Below are positions 35,346-46,605 of a stretch of 64,000 bases of DNA, in pieces. The stretch is from NCBI GenBank assembly GCA_032718865.1, contig JALUTQ010000037.1:1302001-1366000 (forward strand). The letters run 5' to 3'. A program made the position numbers and the translations under genes. This DNA is from Tilletia caries (Eukaryota; Basidiomycota; Exobasidiomycetes; Tilletiales; Tilletiaceae). The notes below the pieces were generated by a model, which was not told the origin of the DNA, did not search any database, and saw only the letters and a program-made list of their open reading frames with translations. How positions within the stretch are numbered: position 1 is the stretch's first letter; every line of letters starts with the position of its first letter.

Positions 35346-35870
35346 AGTCAACAGTCTCCCGACGACATCATCCGTCAGCGCCTTGAGCTGGCTGTACAAC
35401 GCCCTCAGCTGACAGCTCGGAAGCACGCTCGGGGTGCCCTCGGGCTGTCACATAGTTTCGCTTACGCCCTCGAACCCGCGCGGACCTACCTTCTGCGGCT
35501 CCCTCGATCCGTCTTACGGCCCAAATGAGCAGCACTGGACCCGAGAAGCTCGAGGCACTGTCTGATTCCCTGAGCTACATTCCGACACCATTCAATCCTG
35601 CTTCTGCCCCTCTCCGGGCTCCCGTCGACATGTCATCCACCATTATTGACCTGCAAAACCTGGCCTCGCAAGAACTTCGAGCCAAGTACGGCGTGCCCAA
35701 AGAGGACCTCAAGGTTCCTTTGTGGAAACAGGTTCCATTGCCGAGAGCTGGACATCCTCGTCCCACATCGGCCGATGCGGTCAATGAGGACACGTTCATC
35801 TCATCAAGTTTGGCGATGCTTACACGAGTGCTGGCCTACCTCTCGACCTTTCTTCCGTGCTGACAATGGA
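35346..35870 (+). pseudogene. fragment of the iron-containing alcohol dehydrogenase
   Basis: It matches the C-terminal half of the gene at 33474. In one frame it reads IRQRLELA and GALGLSHSFAYALEPA, corresponding to the metal-binding region but with the GH-ALGA part lost. In another frame from 35525 it reads MSSTGPEKLEALSDSLSYIP, against LSSTGPEQLEALSDALSYIP in the parent. Frame changes, loss of metal ligands and absence of the N-terminal half make it non-functional. It continues into the duplicated 3' flank. It came from the tandem duplication described for 34265-36480. Confidence 0.85.
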
Positions 35871-35936
35871 CATATCCTCTTCTGCTTAATCTTTCGCCCC
35901 GCTTCCTCACCAATCGTACTCTGCAGGTCGTCGAAT

Positions 35937-36179
35937 ATTGGGTGACTTCAAGAATCCCAATGATTTATGCCGGCGTGATTAATGATTAATGGATCAATGG
36001 CGGAGTACTTCAAGAATTGCTCAGCTTTTGGCTGTGAACCCAAGTCAATGACAGGTTCGACAGCGCAAAAAATCTATCCAGGCCTGGATTGATCTCCTAT
36101 GTGAGGCATTGATTTAATGATCTATGCCACTGTTAATGTTAATGTTAATGATTAATGGCAATTCTTGAAGTCACCCAAT
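35937..36179. mobile_element. small AT-rich MITE
   Basis: 243 bp with inverted ends ATTGGGTGACTTCAAGAAT (35937-35955) and its complement (36161-36179). The interior has ATTAATG repeats and is much more AT-rich than its surroundings. The duplicated copy upstream (near 35047) lacks it, acting as an empty site. The target duplication is too short or decayed to call. Confidence 0.8.
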
Positions 36180-36446
36180 GGTGTCGCTCATCGCAGCAGC
36201 ACAGCTGGAGTGGGTCTTCTCGACCTTTCTTCCGCGCCTTCGCTTGCGCGGCTAATCAGCAAACGGGTGACAGCGCCGTCGTCCCACTACCCTGGATATC
36301 TGCTTTGGGGATCTCCATTCTCCTGACCTGTCAGCGAGTTGCCAATGGCGCGGCTGATCTTTTTGCCGACTGTTCACAGTCATCAGCCAAGACTGCTTTG
36401 AGGGCAGCATGAAGCTTGCAGGCACGCTGGACGCTGGGGTGAAGGG

Positions 36447-36454
36447 TATATATA
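36447..36454 (+). promoter_or_regulatory. TATA box of the secreted-protein gene
   Basis: TATATATA lies 139 bases before ATG 36593. The duplicated upstream copy has GATATATG at the same place. Confidence 0.55.
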
Positions 36455-36592
36455 CAGGTGTGTTTGCTCACACTGACCCAACCCTACCCATTCATCTCGC
36501 TTTCACTTCACACTTCTTTCCAAGAGCTTGCCGATCTGCGCACATCCAGCTGTCACATCATCACATCGTCTTCCAACACACGCACACACACA

Positions 36593-37254
36593 ATGTTCCA
36601 CCCTCGCCTTCTCCTCATCCTCCCCTTCCTCCTGCTCACCACGCTGGTCAAGTCCGCGCCTCTGCCCGACCCGACCTGTCCTTCCTGCCCGAATGTGGCC
36701 CCGCCGTCCAGTGTGAGTTACACGGACTGATCCACCCGATGCTTTCAGTGCCTCTCACTGGACCTTCACTGATGTATTCCTTTCGTGATGCACAGCTTGC
36801 AACCCGTGCAGGAGGAGAACATCTAGACGTAGCGGACGATCTTTTGGGCGACGTGTTCAGTGAGTAGTTCTCCCCATGTCCCAGCAAGAGAGCAGACCCC
36901 CCTTCGACGGGTACACATCTGACATTGGCTTTGCCCACCTCTTCTTTATCTGTGATGCGGGGAGCAGTGCAACACATGCAAACCTGGGAAAGTCTCCTGG
37001 CTGATGCGCGACGACTCGGGTTCACATACATGGCCCAACTCGAAAGTGTGCCGCCCGCTAATAGGGAGCGCGTCCGACAGCTGTTGGCCCAGGCGCACCG
37101 GGCTCAGGCTAACATGAATGAAGCTAGCATGGTGCAACAGACAGCCCATTACCTGCAGCAATTGGAGAACAGGGTCCGAGAAGCTGCTCGCGAGGCTCGA
37201 CGTGGGGACGGTCGTGGGGCTGGTCGCCGGCCTGGTCGCGGCGGACGTCGTTGA
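36593..37254 (+). CDS. small secreted protein with basic Arg-Gly tail
   Basis: Exons 36593-36712, 36796-36859 and 36968-37254 give 156 residues. The N terminus MFHPRLLLILPFLLLTTLVK is a strong signal peptide with probable cleavage near KSA-PLP. The mature protein starts with a CPSCP motif, then an acidic stretch (GGEHLDVADDLLGDVF), a helical Gln/Glu/Ala-rich region predicted as amphipathic (about 75-135) and an Arg/Gly-rich end (RRGDGRGAGRR). No known domain is visible. Size, signal peptide and lack of homology fit the broad class of small secreted fungal proteins; an effector role would be speculation. The promoter is shared with a duplicated segment upstream. Confidence 0.7.
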
Positions 37255-37522
37255 AAATCCGATAACCTTCACATCCTTAATGTGATCCCTGTAACGTACC
37301 ATGCGCAGACCCCTACTCCGAATCGACTTACCCCCACAGCCCTTTCCTTCGCAACTACTGGCCTCACTGAACTCGTTGTCTGACAGCAACCGTCCATCGT
37401 CGAGGGTTTGCAAATGTCTCTGATTATAAGGTCTTCTCTCATTTAGTCATATTAATGAATGATGAGAGCAAGATAACAATTGGGTTCGACGCAGCCTCAG
37501 AACGAGGGTTTTCTATGGGGGC

Positions 37523-40500
37523 TCACGCATAAGTCCACTTGCCCTCCAAGTCGTCCGCCCACTTGGTAAGCTCCATGGCAGGGACGATCTCCATGCGAGT
37601 CCGATCATCAATCTTGCTGTCCGCCGCACCCGCACCCGCCGTGCTCGTCGTCGTCTTCGGCGGCGACCCGCTGTCGTTCTTCTCGACCAGGACGCCGACT
37701 CCCGGCCCACCGACGCTCGTCTCGTAGCAGACGAATCCGCGGGATTGCAACTCTGCGATGAGCTCTGCCAGCTCGGTATCCTGGAGGTCGTCCGGGATCA
37801 GGGTGACGGCACAGCCGCCTCCACCTGCACCCGTCAGCTTGGTTGCAAGAGGTCGGGGCTTCGAGGAGCCGGACGCGGAAGCGGGACGCTCCTTGGTCAC
37901 AGTTCGGATCTCCTCCAGACGCGGATGGCTGACTTGGAGGTCGACCAGGTGCAGATGGTTCTCGTCCATGAGCTCTTCGAGTTTAGAGATCAGCTCTGCC
38001 CGGGACAGAGTCGCAACCTGTTCGCCGCCGTCGTTCGCCGCAGCGCCCTCCTTGAGCGCCTTGTGTGCCGTCTCCGAAATCTTCTGAATCGCATCAAGCC
38101 GCTGCATGACGCGTTCCGGTTCCTCCTCCTTCTGTTTCAGAACATTGGCAACGAGCGTCTTCGTGTTCCGACTGACACGAGTGTCCGTCAGCAAGAAGCG
38201 GACCTTGCCAAAGCCGCGAAGACTCTCCATCTTGTTCGCCGCCAGGCCATTGTACTCGTGTGCCCGCTTGAAGGAAAGGGCACCGCCCAGACTGGCAACC
38301 GAGTTGTCCACGCCGGACGGGTTGCCGTGTATTACCTTCTCGCCCAAGAAGGCGTACGCGTTGATGACCTCGGCGTGAGCGGTGGGGATCACTTTCTGAT
38401 CGTCGCCCAGCGCGGGCAGGACGCCCTGTGTGTACAGCAGCGCGGAAGCTATGCAGGTGGAAACGGCAGCCGAAGAGCCTAGACCTGCACCGATTGGGAG
38501 CGCTGACCGAATGACGAACGAGACACCTGCGTATCTGTAGAGGGGTACGTGTGGCTTCAGTATTCAATCACTGCCCCCCCTATTGCTCCCACATTGAACT
38601 CACCTCGCCTCTCGTTTGGCGATCAAGAGGAACAAATACAGGAACGCGACGCTGGCGGCTTGACTGGTCGGCGACTCGTTAGCGACCGTCTCAACGGAGG
38701 CCTCGATCGCCTTCTTGAAATCCTCGTCCAACGAGGTCGGAACGTCCGCCGCAGGTCCCGACGCGCCGCCCTTCAGACTCGAGGGGATCCGGGCAGGAAT
38801 CTTGCCCCAGGGTAAACTGTCGACGGCCCAGACGTGCTTGACGCCCAGGTCCGGCAAGCTCAGACTGATGCTCCGTGGGCCAGCGCTTCCGAGCGGAGGC
38901 TGGAGCGGCGAGACGGAGGCGTAACAGCGGAGTCCGACGGCTGCTGCAATGGCCTCCACCCCGTGCACCACGGCGTGTTCTCCAAAGAGGATCACTTTGC
39001 CCGGCGCACTCACCGTCAACGTGTGCGGCGGGGCCACAGGATCATCTCCACCGCGCGTCTCGATTTTTGCGCGATCTAGCCCGCCAACAAGGTCGGGCAC
39101 GCTCCCGTCATCATTCTCCTCTCCTGATACGGGCACGCGCTCGTATGAGATGAGCTTCCGCGCCGTGGCCAAATGTCCGTCCTCTTCTTCGTCCCCGTTT
39201 CCGATCGATTCGATATCTTTCCGACGACGAATCGCACCTGCCTTGAACAAAGCGCTTTCGAGGTCATCGATCAAGTCGCGGAAGTCTTCGATCCCTACAC
39301 AGAGCCGAATGAGATCCTCGGGCAGGTTGCGTGCTGCGCGGATCTTGGGGTCGATGCTGGCGTGGCTCATGAGACAGGGCATGCTGATCAGACTGTTGAC
39401 GCAGCCAAAGCTGACACTGATGCCCCACAGACGTGTTCCACCCACGATCCGTTCTGAGAGCGCCTTGTCGCCGGTCTCGAAACTGAGGACGGCACCGGGC
39501 CCAGCTGCCTGGCGGTCGTGAACATCTTTGGAAGGGTGCGTGGGCAGGCCGGGGTAGTTGACCTTGAACCCGAGCGAGTCCAGATAAGCCGCGACGAGCA
39601 TGGTGGTGGCCTGCTGGCGGTCCATACGAACAGCGAGCGTCTTGATGCCGCGGAGGAGCAAGAAGGAGTCCATCGGTGTCAGGGCGTTTCCGACTGAGTT
39701 GATGGTGAAGGCAATCTTCTGACCCAGGTCTTCGCGATCACACGCAATGATGCCGGCCATGAGATCGTGGTGCCCGCTGAGATACTTCGTTCCCGAGTCG
39801 TACACAACATCCACGCCGAGCTCAAGAGGCCGCATGAGGTATGGCGACATCATGGTGTTGTCGCTGTCGCACATGCAAAGGAGGGGACAGTCAGTACTTG
39901 TTACAGGTACAGATGCGCGCTGCCATTCTAAGTAGACAGATGCAGTACTCACCAGACCACGATGGCATCCGGCGCGAACTTCTTTGCTGCGCGAGCACAT
40001 CGTTCAAGATCGCAGATTTTGAGGAGAGGGTTGGTGGGTGTCTCCAGCAAGACCATGCGCACGGGCCCGTGAGTGCCTGCCTTTGCGTCCTTTGCGCGCT
40101 GTTCGAGCAGGGCCTCGACCTTGCTCGCATCTGTGGTGTCGACGTGGTCGGTGACAATGTTGCTGTTGGCGGCGAGGTAGGTCAAGAGCCGGTTGGTGCC
40201 GCCGTAGAGATCGTCACCTGCGATAATGCGGTCTCCGGTCCGAAGGAGACGGGTGACGACGTCGAGACAGGCCATGCCGGAGGAGACGCAGAAGGAGTAC
40301 TTGCAGTTCTGGAGCTGGCAGAGGTGATGCTGGACCATGCTGCGGGTCGGGTTTCCGGAGCGTGAGTAGTCGAACTCGGCCCCGGGCAGGCCCTTGAAGG
40401 TGGCCGACATGTAGATGGGCGTGGAGGAGGCGCCGTACTGGTCCTTGTGGCTCGGGTCCTCGACCGTTGCGCAGGTGGTGGAGAAGCGGAAGCCAGAGCC

Positions 40501-40635
40501 AGGCGCGCGACGCTCGGCGATGGTGTTGAACGAGGTCGCGTTCCATACCTGGAGGAAGTGCTCGGCGTTGGCGTAGGTGGCCGCGGACAGCGTCGGCGAC
40601 GGGGGCTCCCTGACGAGAGCGGAGTCGTCAGCCAT
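37523..40635 (-). CDS. fusion: cystathionine lyase - mevalonate kinase
   Basis: Minus-strand exons 40635-39953, 39863-38604 and 38534-37523 give 984 residues. Residues 1 to about 436 are a full-length Cys/Met-metabolism PLP enzyme of the cystathionine lyase type: YGASSTPIYMSATFKG, SRSGNPTR, VLLETPTNP, NTMMSPYL and the PLP lysine K254 in SGTKYLSGHHD. A charged linker (about 437-505, no Met) leads to a full-length GHMP kinase typed as mevalonate kinase: VSAPGKVILFGEHAVVHG (about 515), PIGAGLGSSAAVSTC (about 665) and LTGAGGGGCAVTL (about 880). The first would cleave cystathionine to homocysteine (or cysteine); the second phosphorylates mevalonate for sterols. The PLP/kinase junction lies inside one exon. 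No alternative start exists for a separate kinase. Whether the product is cleaved is unknown. Confidence 0.88.
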
Positions 40636-40997
40636 GTTGTCAATAGTTAGCACTTAGCAGTACAGTCGGGTGTTGTGCTCGTCGTGGTCGTCGAGATGGA
40701 GAGATGCATCGACCGGGGCACTGGGCACTGGGCAGCGTTCGAGGATCTCATCTTCCGCTCAGAACATGACTGCATGACTCAAGGAAATCACGGCACTCAT
40801 TCTGCATTCAGCAGCACTCTCGGCTTTTGCATGTGGCAAGGAAGCGGACAAACAAAGGGAAGCAAGATAGCAAGAAACCCAGATTTTGAAGGTGATTCCA
40901 CAGAGTCGAGGCGTCGAGGCTCCCTGCTGAAGGACGACGACCGCCGGGTTGCTTTGGTGCATTGATTTAGATAAGACGGGTGGCAAGGCTCCAGCGT
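40636..40997. other. promoter of the fusion gene and 3' flank of SPT16
   Basis: 362 bases between two minus-strand genes. No other gene or clear motif seen. Confidence 0.5.
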
Positions 40998-43900
40998 TCA
41001 GCGACGGGCCTTGCCATTTGACTTCTTCTTGCTTCGACTGTCGTCCCCGCTGTCGTAGCCGGTACCTTCCTGAGCCCGCTTGCTGTCTGCCTTCGCAGCC
41101 TGTGGGAGAAAGACAATAGAAGCCAAGAGCGTCGCGAGTCAGCGGTCTACATCCCAAACCAGGGGAAATGCTCCAGAAGAAAGTTGGTGCAGGATCGTGC
41201 CTGAAAAAACTCACCTTGCGTTCCAGCTCATCCCAGTCCTCGCCCTCCTCCTCCTCGCTATCGAACGCGTCCGAATCACCATCATCGTCATCCTCCGTAT
41301 CGCCAAACTCGCTCTCCTCAGCCTCGTCCGACTCGGCATCAAAGTCACTCTCCATCGCAGCTTCGCCGACCTCGGCTCCAAAGTCACTCCCGCTGTCGTC
41401 GGCCGAGCTGTCCGAATTGCCGTCGTCCGATCCGGATTTCAGGAAGGACCAGCCACCGTCGACGAAGAACGAGTAGGGGTCCTCGTTCACTGTCTTCATG
41501 ATGGCGTTCCAGTTCAAGTTGACTTGACCTTCGGTCACCATGATATCAACCGAGCTATGAGAGGGGAAAAGGGGGACAATCAGCAAGACAGCACAGTGCA
41601 GGATGAAAGGTGGGACATCGACTCACTCCAACCATTCCTTGACGTTATCCAGAGAGCCAGTAGGGATCGAGTTGATATGCACCGGAGCCTTGGTGAAGTC
41701 ACTGAAGATGAAGACCATGTCGAAGTTCTTCAATCCGTACTGGACACGTTCCAGATGTACTATCTCGACGTCGGCCAGCGTAACAACGAGGAAGGGCGCT
41801 TCCGAAAGATGGACGAGACACTCCTGCGTAGGCTGCATCAGGACATTGGTCCGGAAGGGGACACCGTTAAATCCGAGATCGCGGAAAGGCTGGTCAACGC
41901 TTATCCGATTCTCAGACTGGCAAAAAAAGAAATCCAGAGAGAAAGTGAGCTCGTCAGCCACGAACGACTCCTTTATAACACCTCAGGCATCCCGGGTGCG
42001 TGGGAGAAAGAATAACTCACCGCATCTGCGATCCGCTGCGCAAAATGCTTGAACTCCTTGTTCAGCTGCGCCCGTCTCCTGCGCTCGTCCTGTTCGAGCT
42101 CAATCTCATCCTCATCACCAATCCCGCCCGTCCAGCGCTTCCGCTTCCGATTTCCCGTCTCATCAAACGTAGCGTCGGTAACCTCGCGATAGAACTGGAT
42201 GTCCTTTGCCTTCTTCTTGCCCATCATGATCGGCGCCTTGAGGTGGATGTGCACGATGACGTAGAGCTCCTTCTCGCACGGCTGGAAGAAGAGGTGCTTC
42301 ATGTTGCTGAAGAGAAGCTCGATCCGCTGGTCACGGTTCGGTGACGTGAAGCGGAGACCGTTCTGATGAAGCTCGAGATCACCGGGCAGCCGCTTGCCGT
42401 CGAGAGCAGGTCGCGGGAACACCTCTTGCAAGGCACTGACACGACCCTCTGGAAAATAACCCAGGAAACTGGAAATGAGCAACCGCCTCTCGCTACAGAG
42501 GAGCATATACTCAATGACGAGCATTCACTCACTGTTCAAAATCAGCTTGTCCTGCTCAACCACATCCGCCATCTCCCTCTGCTCCGCATCCCGCTTCTGC
42601 GCAGCCTTCTTCATATCCATGACCTCGCGCAGGATATCGGTGAAGCGGAACGCATCAGGTGAGCGGTAACTCATGCTCCGTATAAAGCTCGCCTCCGGGT
42701 CCTCGAACGGCACGTCCTCCTTCCGGCCCGCGATCTGGCCCGGCGAGATGAAGTTGAACCGGAGGTAGGTGTAGTTGCCTTCTTCCGACTTGGTCACGTT
42801 CTTGAGCACGTTGATGTGGAAGGGCACGGCCACGCCACATACGGGCATAACGACTGTCTGAGCGCGGGCGTCAACGATGATCTGCGAGTTATGGCAGAGA
42901 GAGCTGATCAGTAAAACATGTCCCCCCGAGATGGCGAACGACCCCCAACTTCAGGCGTACGACTCACCCGCAGATCTTGAGTCTTGACCGGCATCATGTC
43001 TGCGCGCTTGTAACTTTCAAACTTCTTGAACGTCTTGCGATTGTCAGGGTTCGCCTCGCCTTCGTGGCTCGAGAACCGGTTGAGGCCGTCCTCGTGCTTC
43101 TGGTCCATCAGCTGCCGTTGGTGCTCTCGGATCCTCTTCGCTACAGTTTCAGAAGCGGCATCGTTGCGTCCCGAGTTTCGCAATACTTTGCCACCAGCGG
43201 TGACCTTCGTCTTGAGCGGACTCGACTTGCCGTTGCTGCGAGCCTTCTCAGGAAGTTCCTCATCTTCTGACGCGTCATCGACCTGGTTGCAAAAATGGTA
43301 GGGGTTAGAAAGTGCGAGATGTTCCTGTTCCTGAGCCCCTGATCAATCTCACTCACCGAGGTCAACATGTAATCACTCGTGCCCTTCATCGACTGAGTGA
43401 GGAACTGAACAGGCGTATCAGGATCCGAGCCAACGCGGACAGTGTCGGTCAAGCTGAGAGCGTATTTTTGGCCCTTCTTCTGAGGATCGTCCAGGTCTGA
43501 AAAGCCGATGGAGATGCAGTACACCATGTTCGGTTGAATGGGCCGGGCACCCTTGGCAGAGATCAGATAGGCATTGTCTCGAAATTCGATGCCCGTCTGA
43601 ACACAATGAATCGGAATGGTGAGCAAATCACTCTTCTTCGTCTTCGCCACGTCCTGGTCAAAAGTACGTACTGCATAACCGAGTGTCTTTGTGAGCTTCG
43701 CCACCAATGACTTGTCCTTCGATTCTAGGAATTTGATAGCAGCGTCGTAAACATCCTTTCCTGCCTGACCAGGTCGAAGGTATTTTAGCGCGATCTCCGT
43801 TTGCAGCTCCAGCAGTATGGCCAAATTGCGGGATTGTGTCTGGATAGGATGAAGTCGTGAGCAAGGAGAGGCAAGGCATGCATTGGAAGATACAACGTCT

Positions 43901-45214
43901 GCTTACTTTGTGCGGGTCAATAAGCCATGTCCGAGCCATGTTGCTGCAGTAGCTCTTGTATTTGAGACCCATCGCGGCAAGGACGACACCGCCGTCAGCG
44001 CCCTCGAGCCGGTTCGAGTCAGACGTAGCGACAATGCTGAGGTCGAATTTGCCACCTGATTGGATGATCGGGTGGTAGCACCAGTCTGCCATGTTGATCT
44101 CTGCCTGTTGAGGTTACAGAACGTCGACTCAGTTCTTGATGACCTTACCAAGCAAGTGCGGAAAGGGGTTGGGCAAAAGTCACTCACACCTTCGATGCCT
44201 TTGACCTTCTTCCACAACGCCTGATCGTCAAGCTTCTTCGAGAGCCGATCAGCCAGCTTCTCGTGGGTGATCTTCTTACGCTCGTCCAAGATGTTGCCCA
44301 ACTCGTCGGTGAAGTACGAGCTGAAGATGCCTGAGGTCATTTTGGCTGCGATGCGGCAGATTTTGATCTCGTCTTCGTCTTTGGGGCCCCAGATGGCGGC
44401 GAATGCGGCGCCGACATCTTTGCCTTCGTCGTAGCCTGCCTTGGTCTTGACTTCTTTGTAAATGCCATCGAACTCGTTCCAGAACTTGCCCTTGACCTTG
44501 TCTTTGGCAAAGGCGCCAACTCGTTTCTGCGTACAACATGATTCTTCAGCAAAAGCGCAGCGAAGCAGTTCTAGCAATCATGCACTCACTCCTGCCTCGT
44601 TGATGTACTCCCAAGTCTGGTCCCATAGCCTCTTGTTCTCTTCTTCGTCCTTGGTACGACGCAGAACCTTGATTTCGACACCTTCCTTGTTCTTTTGGAG
44701 CGGTTCCAGCAGCTTGGCTGTGAGGTAAAGGCGCTATGTGAGTCAAATAGCAGGGTGTGCCCACAGACTTGCGACGTGCTTACCCTTGGAACCGCTGGTG
44801 AGGAAGAGGAAACCTTTGCGGGTCATCACAATCAAGGTCGAGGGGAACTCATAGCCGAGCAGCCAGAGCTGAAGGAGTGGATATATGGTGTCAAAGGACG
44901 CAGCCATCATCACCTGCTAGCAAAGGAAGTGGTTGCAGTACTCACATGAAGGGTGGTAGTCTTGATTGTATGCGCCTCTTCGTCCGCGGTGCCTTGCACA
45001 ACAATGACCGCATCACGGTCTGCGAGCTGCTGATATTCGTCCTTGGTGTCAGAGGCCTGGTAGAGAAGAATGCCAAGGTGGCGTGACGATGAGCATCCTG
45101 TGACTGTGCGTGAGTGATTTCAGGCGCGCAGGTGGTTTTACTCACCTTCCAGGCGTCCAAAATGCTCTTCGCGCGGCGAAGGAAGACCGGAGCGTCGATG
45201 GAGACGTCGCCCAT
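40998..45214 (-). CDS. SPT16: FACT histone-chaperone subunit Spt16
   Basis: Fourteen minus-strand exons: 45214-45146, 45056-44946, 44868-44784, 44717-44590, 44526-44188, 44104-43907, 43839-43672, 43596-43357, 43282-42968, 42881-42533, 42448-42021, 41916-41627, 41554-41215 and 41099-40998. All phases close and give 1053 residues, near the family norm. Landmarks: [12 protein letters not shown]; the aminopeptidase-like domain ([13 protein letters not shown]); [15 protein letters not shown]; the middle domain with FNFISPGQ and [53 protein letters not shown]; and an acidic C-terminal tail ending in a basic [10 protein letters not shown]. Spt16 with Pob3 and an HMG protein handles H2A-H2B during transcription and replication. 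The M24-like domain is a catalytically dead peptidase fold in this family. Confidence 0.95.
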
Positions 45215-45950
45215 GTTGTTCTGATCGCAGCGGAGGAGGAGGTGGTAGTGGCGAGATTGTTCTGGTCTTGGGAGCCGCTCCGTTCACTGAGCTGAGCGTG
45301 AGTTGGTACAGGTGGCCTTGACGGAAAGACAAGATGAGATGGAAGCACCAGAATTTTTTCGCCAGCTGCAAAGTTTGGATGGCCGCGCCGCAAGTGGCAG
45401 ATGATCTTCCGAGATCGGTGATGACAGTCGTCGGCTGGATCCTTGGCTGTCGCTGGGAGCGCTGCGCTGCTGAGGCTGTCGTCGTCGAGAGCCGTGTTCT
45501 CGCTGTTGTTCTCACTCCCTCACTCACTCACTCCTTCCTGCCCGTTCTCACATCCACGAACGCGTGCGAGCGCGTCGGCAGAAACGCGTGACGCGTTTGA
45601 GACTCTGGAGACTTTTCAGTCTCACAGTCTCAGTTGTGGTCTCACAGTGCTCAGGGACCGACACCAGCAGCCAGCATGGATTCACCCGCGCCCCATCGAC
45701 CTTATTGGCCCCATCGCCACGCTCCCAACCAGCCAACGACGCACTCGCACTCGCCGTCGTCTTCCTTCCATCTCTGCGCGGAACCAATCTCGCCAGAGGA
45801 GCGCGCATTCCAGCCACTGCATCGCTTCCCCTTGAAGCCCCCAAGCGGTACTCAGCAACCCGCATACACGCACACCTAACCTGCGGAACTTGAGCGCAGT
45901 CAGGTCACAAACTCTCCACACTTCACTTTTCCAACAGCAGACTCTACAGC
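45215..45950. other. divergent promoter region SPT16 / ATG8
   Basis: 736 bases. It contains a CACTC-repeat run at about 45513-45537 and GTCTCACAGT repeats near 45610-45650. Short frames here (for example from 45682) are not supported as genes. Confidence 0.5.
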
Positions 45951-46605
45951 ATGCGTTCCAAGTTTAAGGACGAGCACACCTTCGAGAAGCGAAAGGCTGA
46001 GGCGCAGCGCATTCGGCAGAAGTACCCCGACAGAATTCCAGTGAGTGACTCAACTACACTATCACACTCGGAGTCCTGAAGAACGTGCAGAAACTGACAG
46101 TGGCTGGATCTGCCTCCTTCTTTTGGAAAGGTCATCTGCGAGAAGGCGGATCGATCAGATGTGCCTCAAATCGACAAGAAGAAGTACCTGGTGCCATCGG
46201 TGCGTTTGTATGCTGCCGTTTCATATGATGCTCAGAGGGAAGCGCTGACGCGGTCTCTTGTCTCAACCCGAACCATTCCGCCCATGCATCTATCTTTCCT
46301 ACTCAACATTGTCTTTGCGCACCACAGGATCTGACAGTAGGGCAGTTCGTATACGTGATCCGGAAGCGGATCAAGCTCGCACCCGAGAAGGCCATCTTCA
46401 TCTTCGTCGACGAGGTCTTGCCTGCTACTGCTGCACTGATGAGCGCAATCTACGAGGAGCACAAGGACGAGGACGGGTTCCTATATGTGACCTACTCCGG
46501 CGAGAACACATTGTGAGTACCGCTCGATGTTGCGAAAAATTTCGTACACCTCGGGATGTTGATTGACCTCTGTTTTCTCATTTCAACAGTGGCACGGAGT
46601 TGTGA
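45951..46605 (+). CDS. ATG8: ubiquitin-like autophagy protein Atg8
   Basis: Exons 45951-46040, 46131-46199, 46328-46512 and 46590-46605 give 119 residues. The sequence begins [20 protein letters not shown] and has [51 protein letters not shown] and [12 protein letters not shown]. Gly116 is followed by TEL, so Atg4 would remove three residues before lipidation to phosphatidylethanolamine on the phagophore. The final 16-nt exon supplies the end of Phe115, Gly116 and the tail. Length and every core motif match the family. Confidence 0.96.

Larger units (their letters stand above)
34265..36480 (+). repeat. degenerate tandem duplication, unit about 1.1 kb
   Basis: Copy 1 (about 34265-35345) runs from the dehydrogenase C-terminal exon through its 3' flank into a promoter-like segment (35047-35345). 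Copy 2 (about 35346-36480) repeats the same order: dehydrogenase fragment, 3' flank with CACATCGGCCGATGCGG, and the promoter of the secreted-protein gene (36181-36480). Shared blocks include GTGTCGCTCATCGCAG, CTACCCTGGA-ATCTGCTTTGGG, GCATGAAGCTTGCA and TACAGGTGT. Copy 2 has diverged and holds a MITE absent from copy 1. Confidence 0.75.

Noticed and set aside
38600..39070. Separate mevalonate kinase gene downstream of the lyase
   Set aside because: There is no Met in the linker, no stop between domains and no promoter-like break; one exon covers the junction.
45682..45921. Short frames on both strands between SPT16 and ATG8
   Set aside because: They lie in a divergent promoter region, lack conserved motifs and overlap each other.
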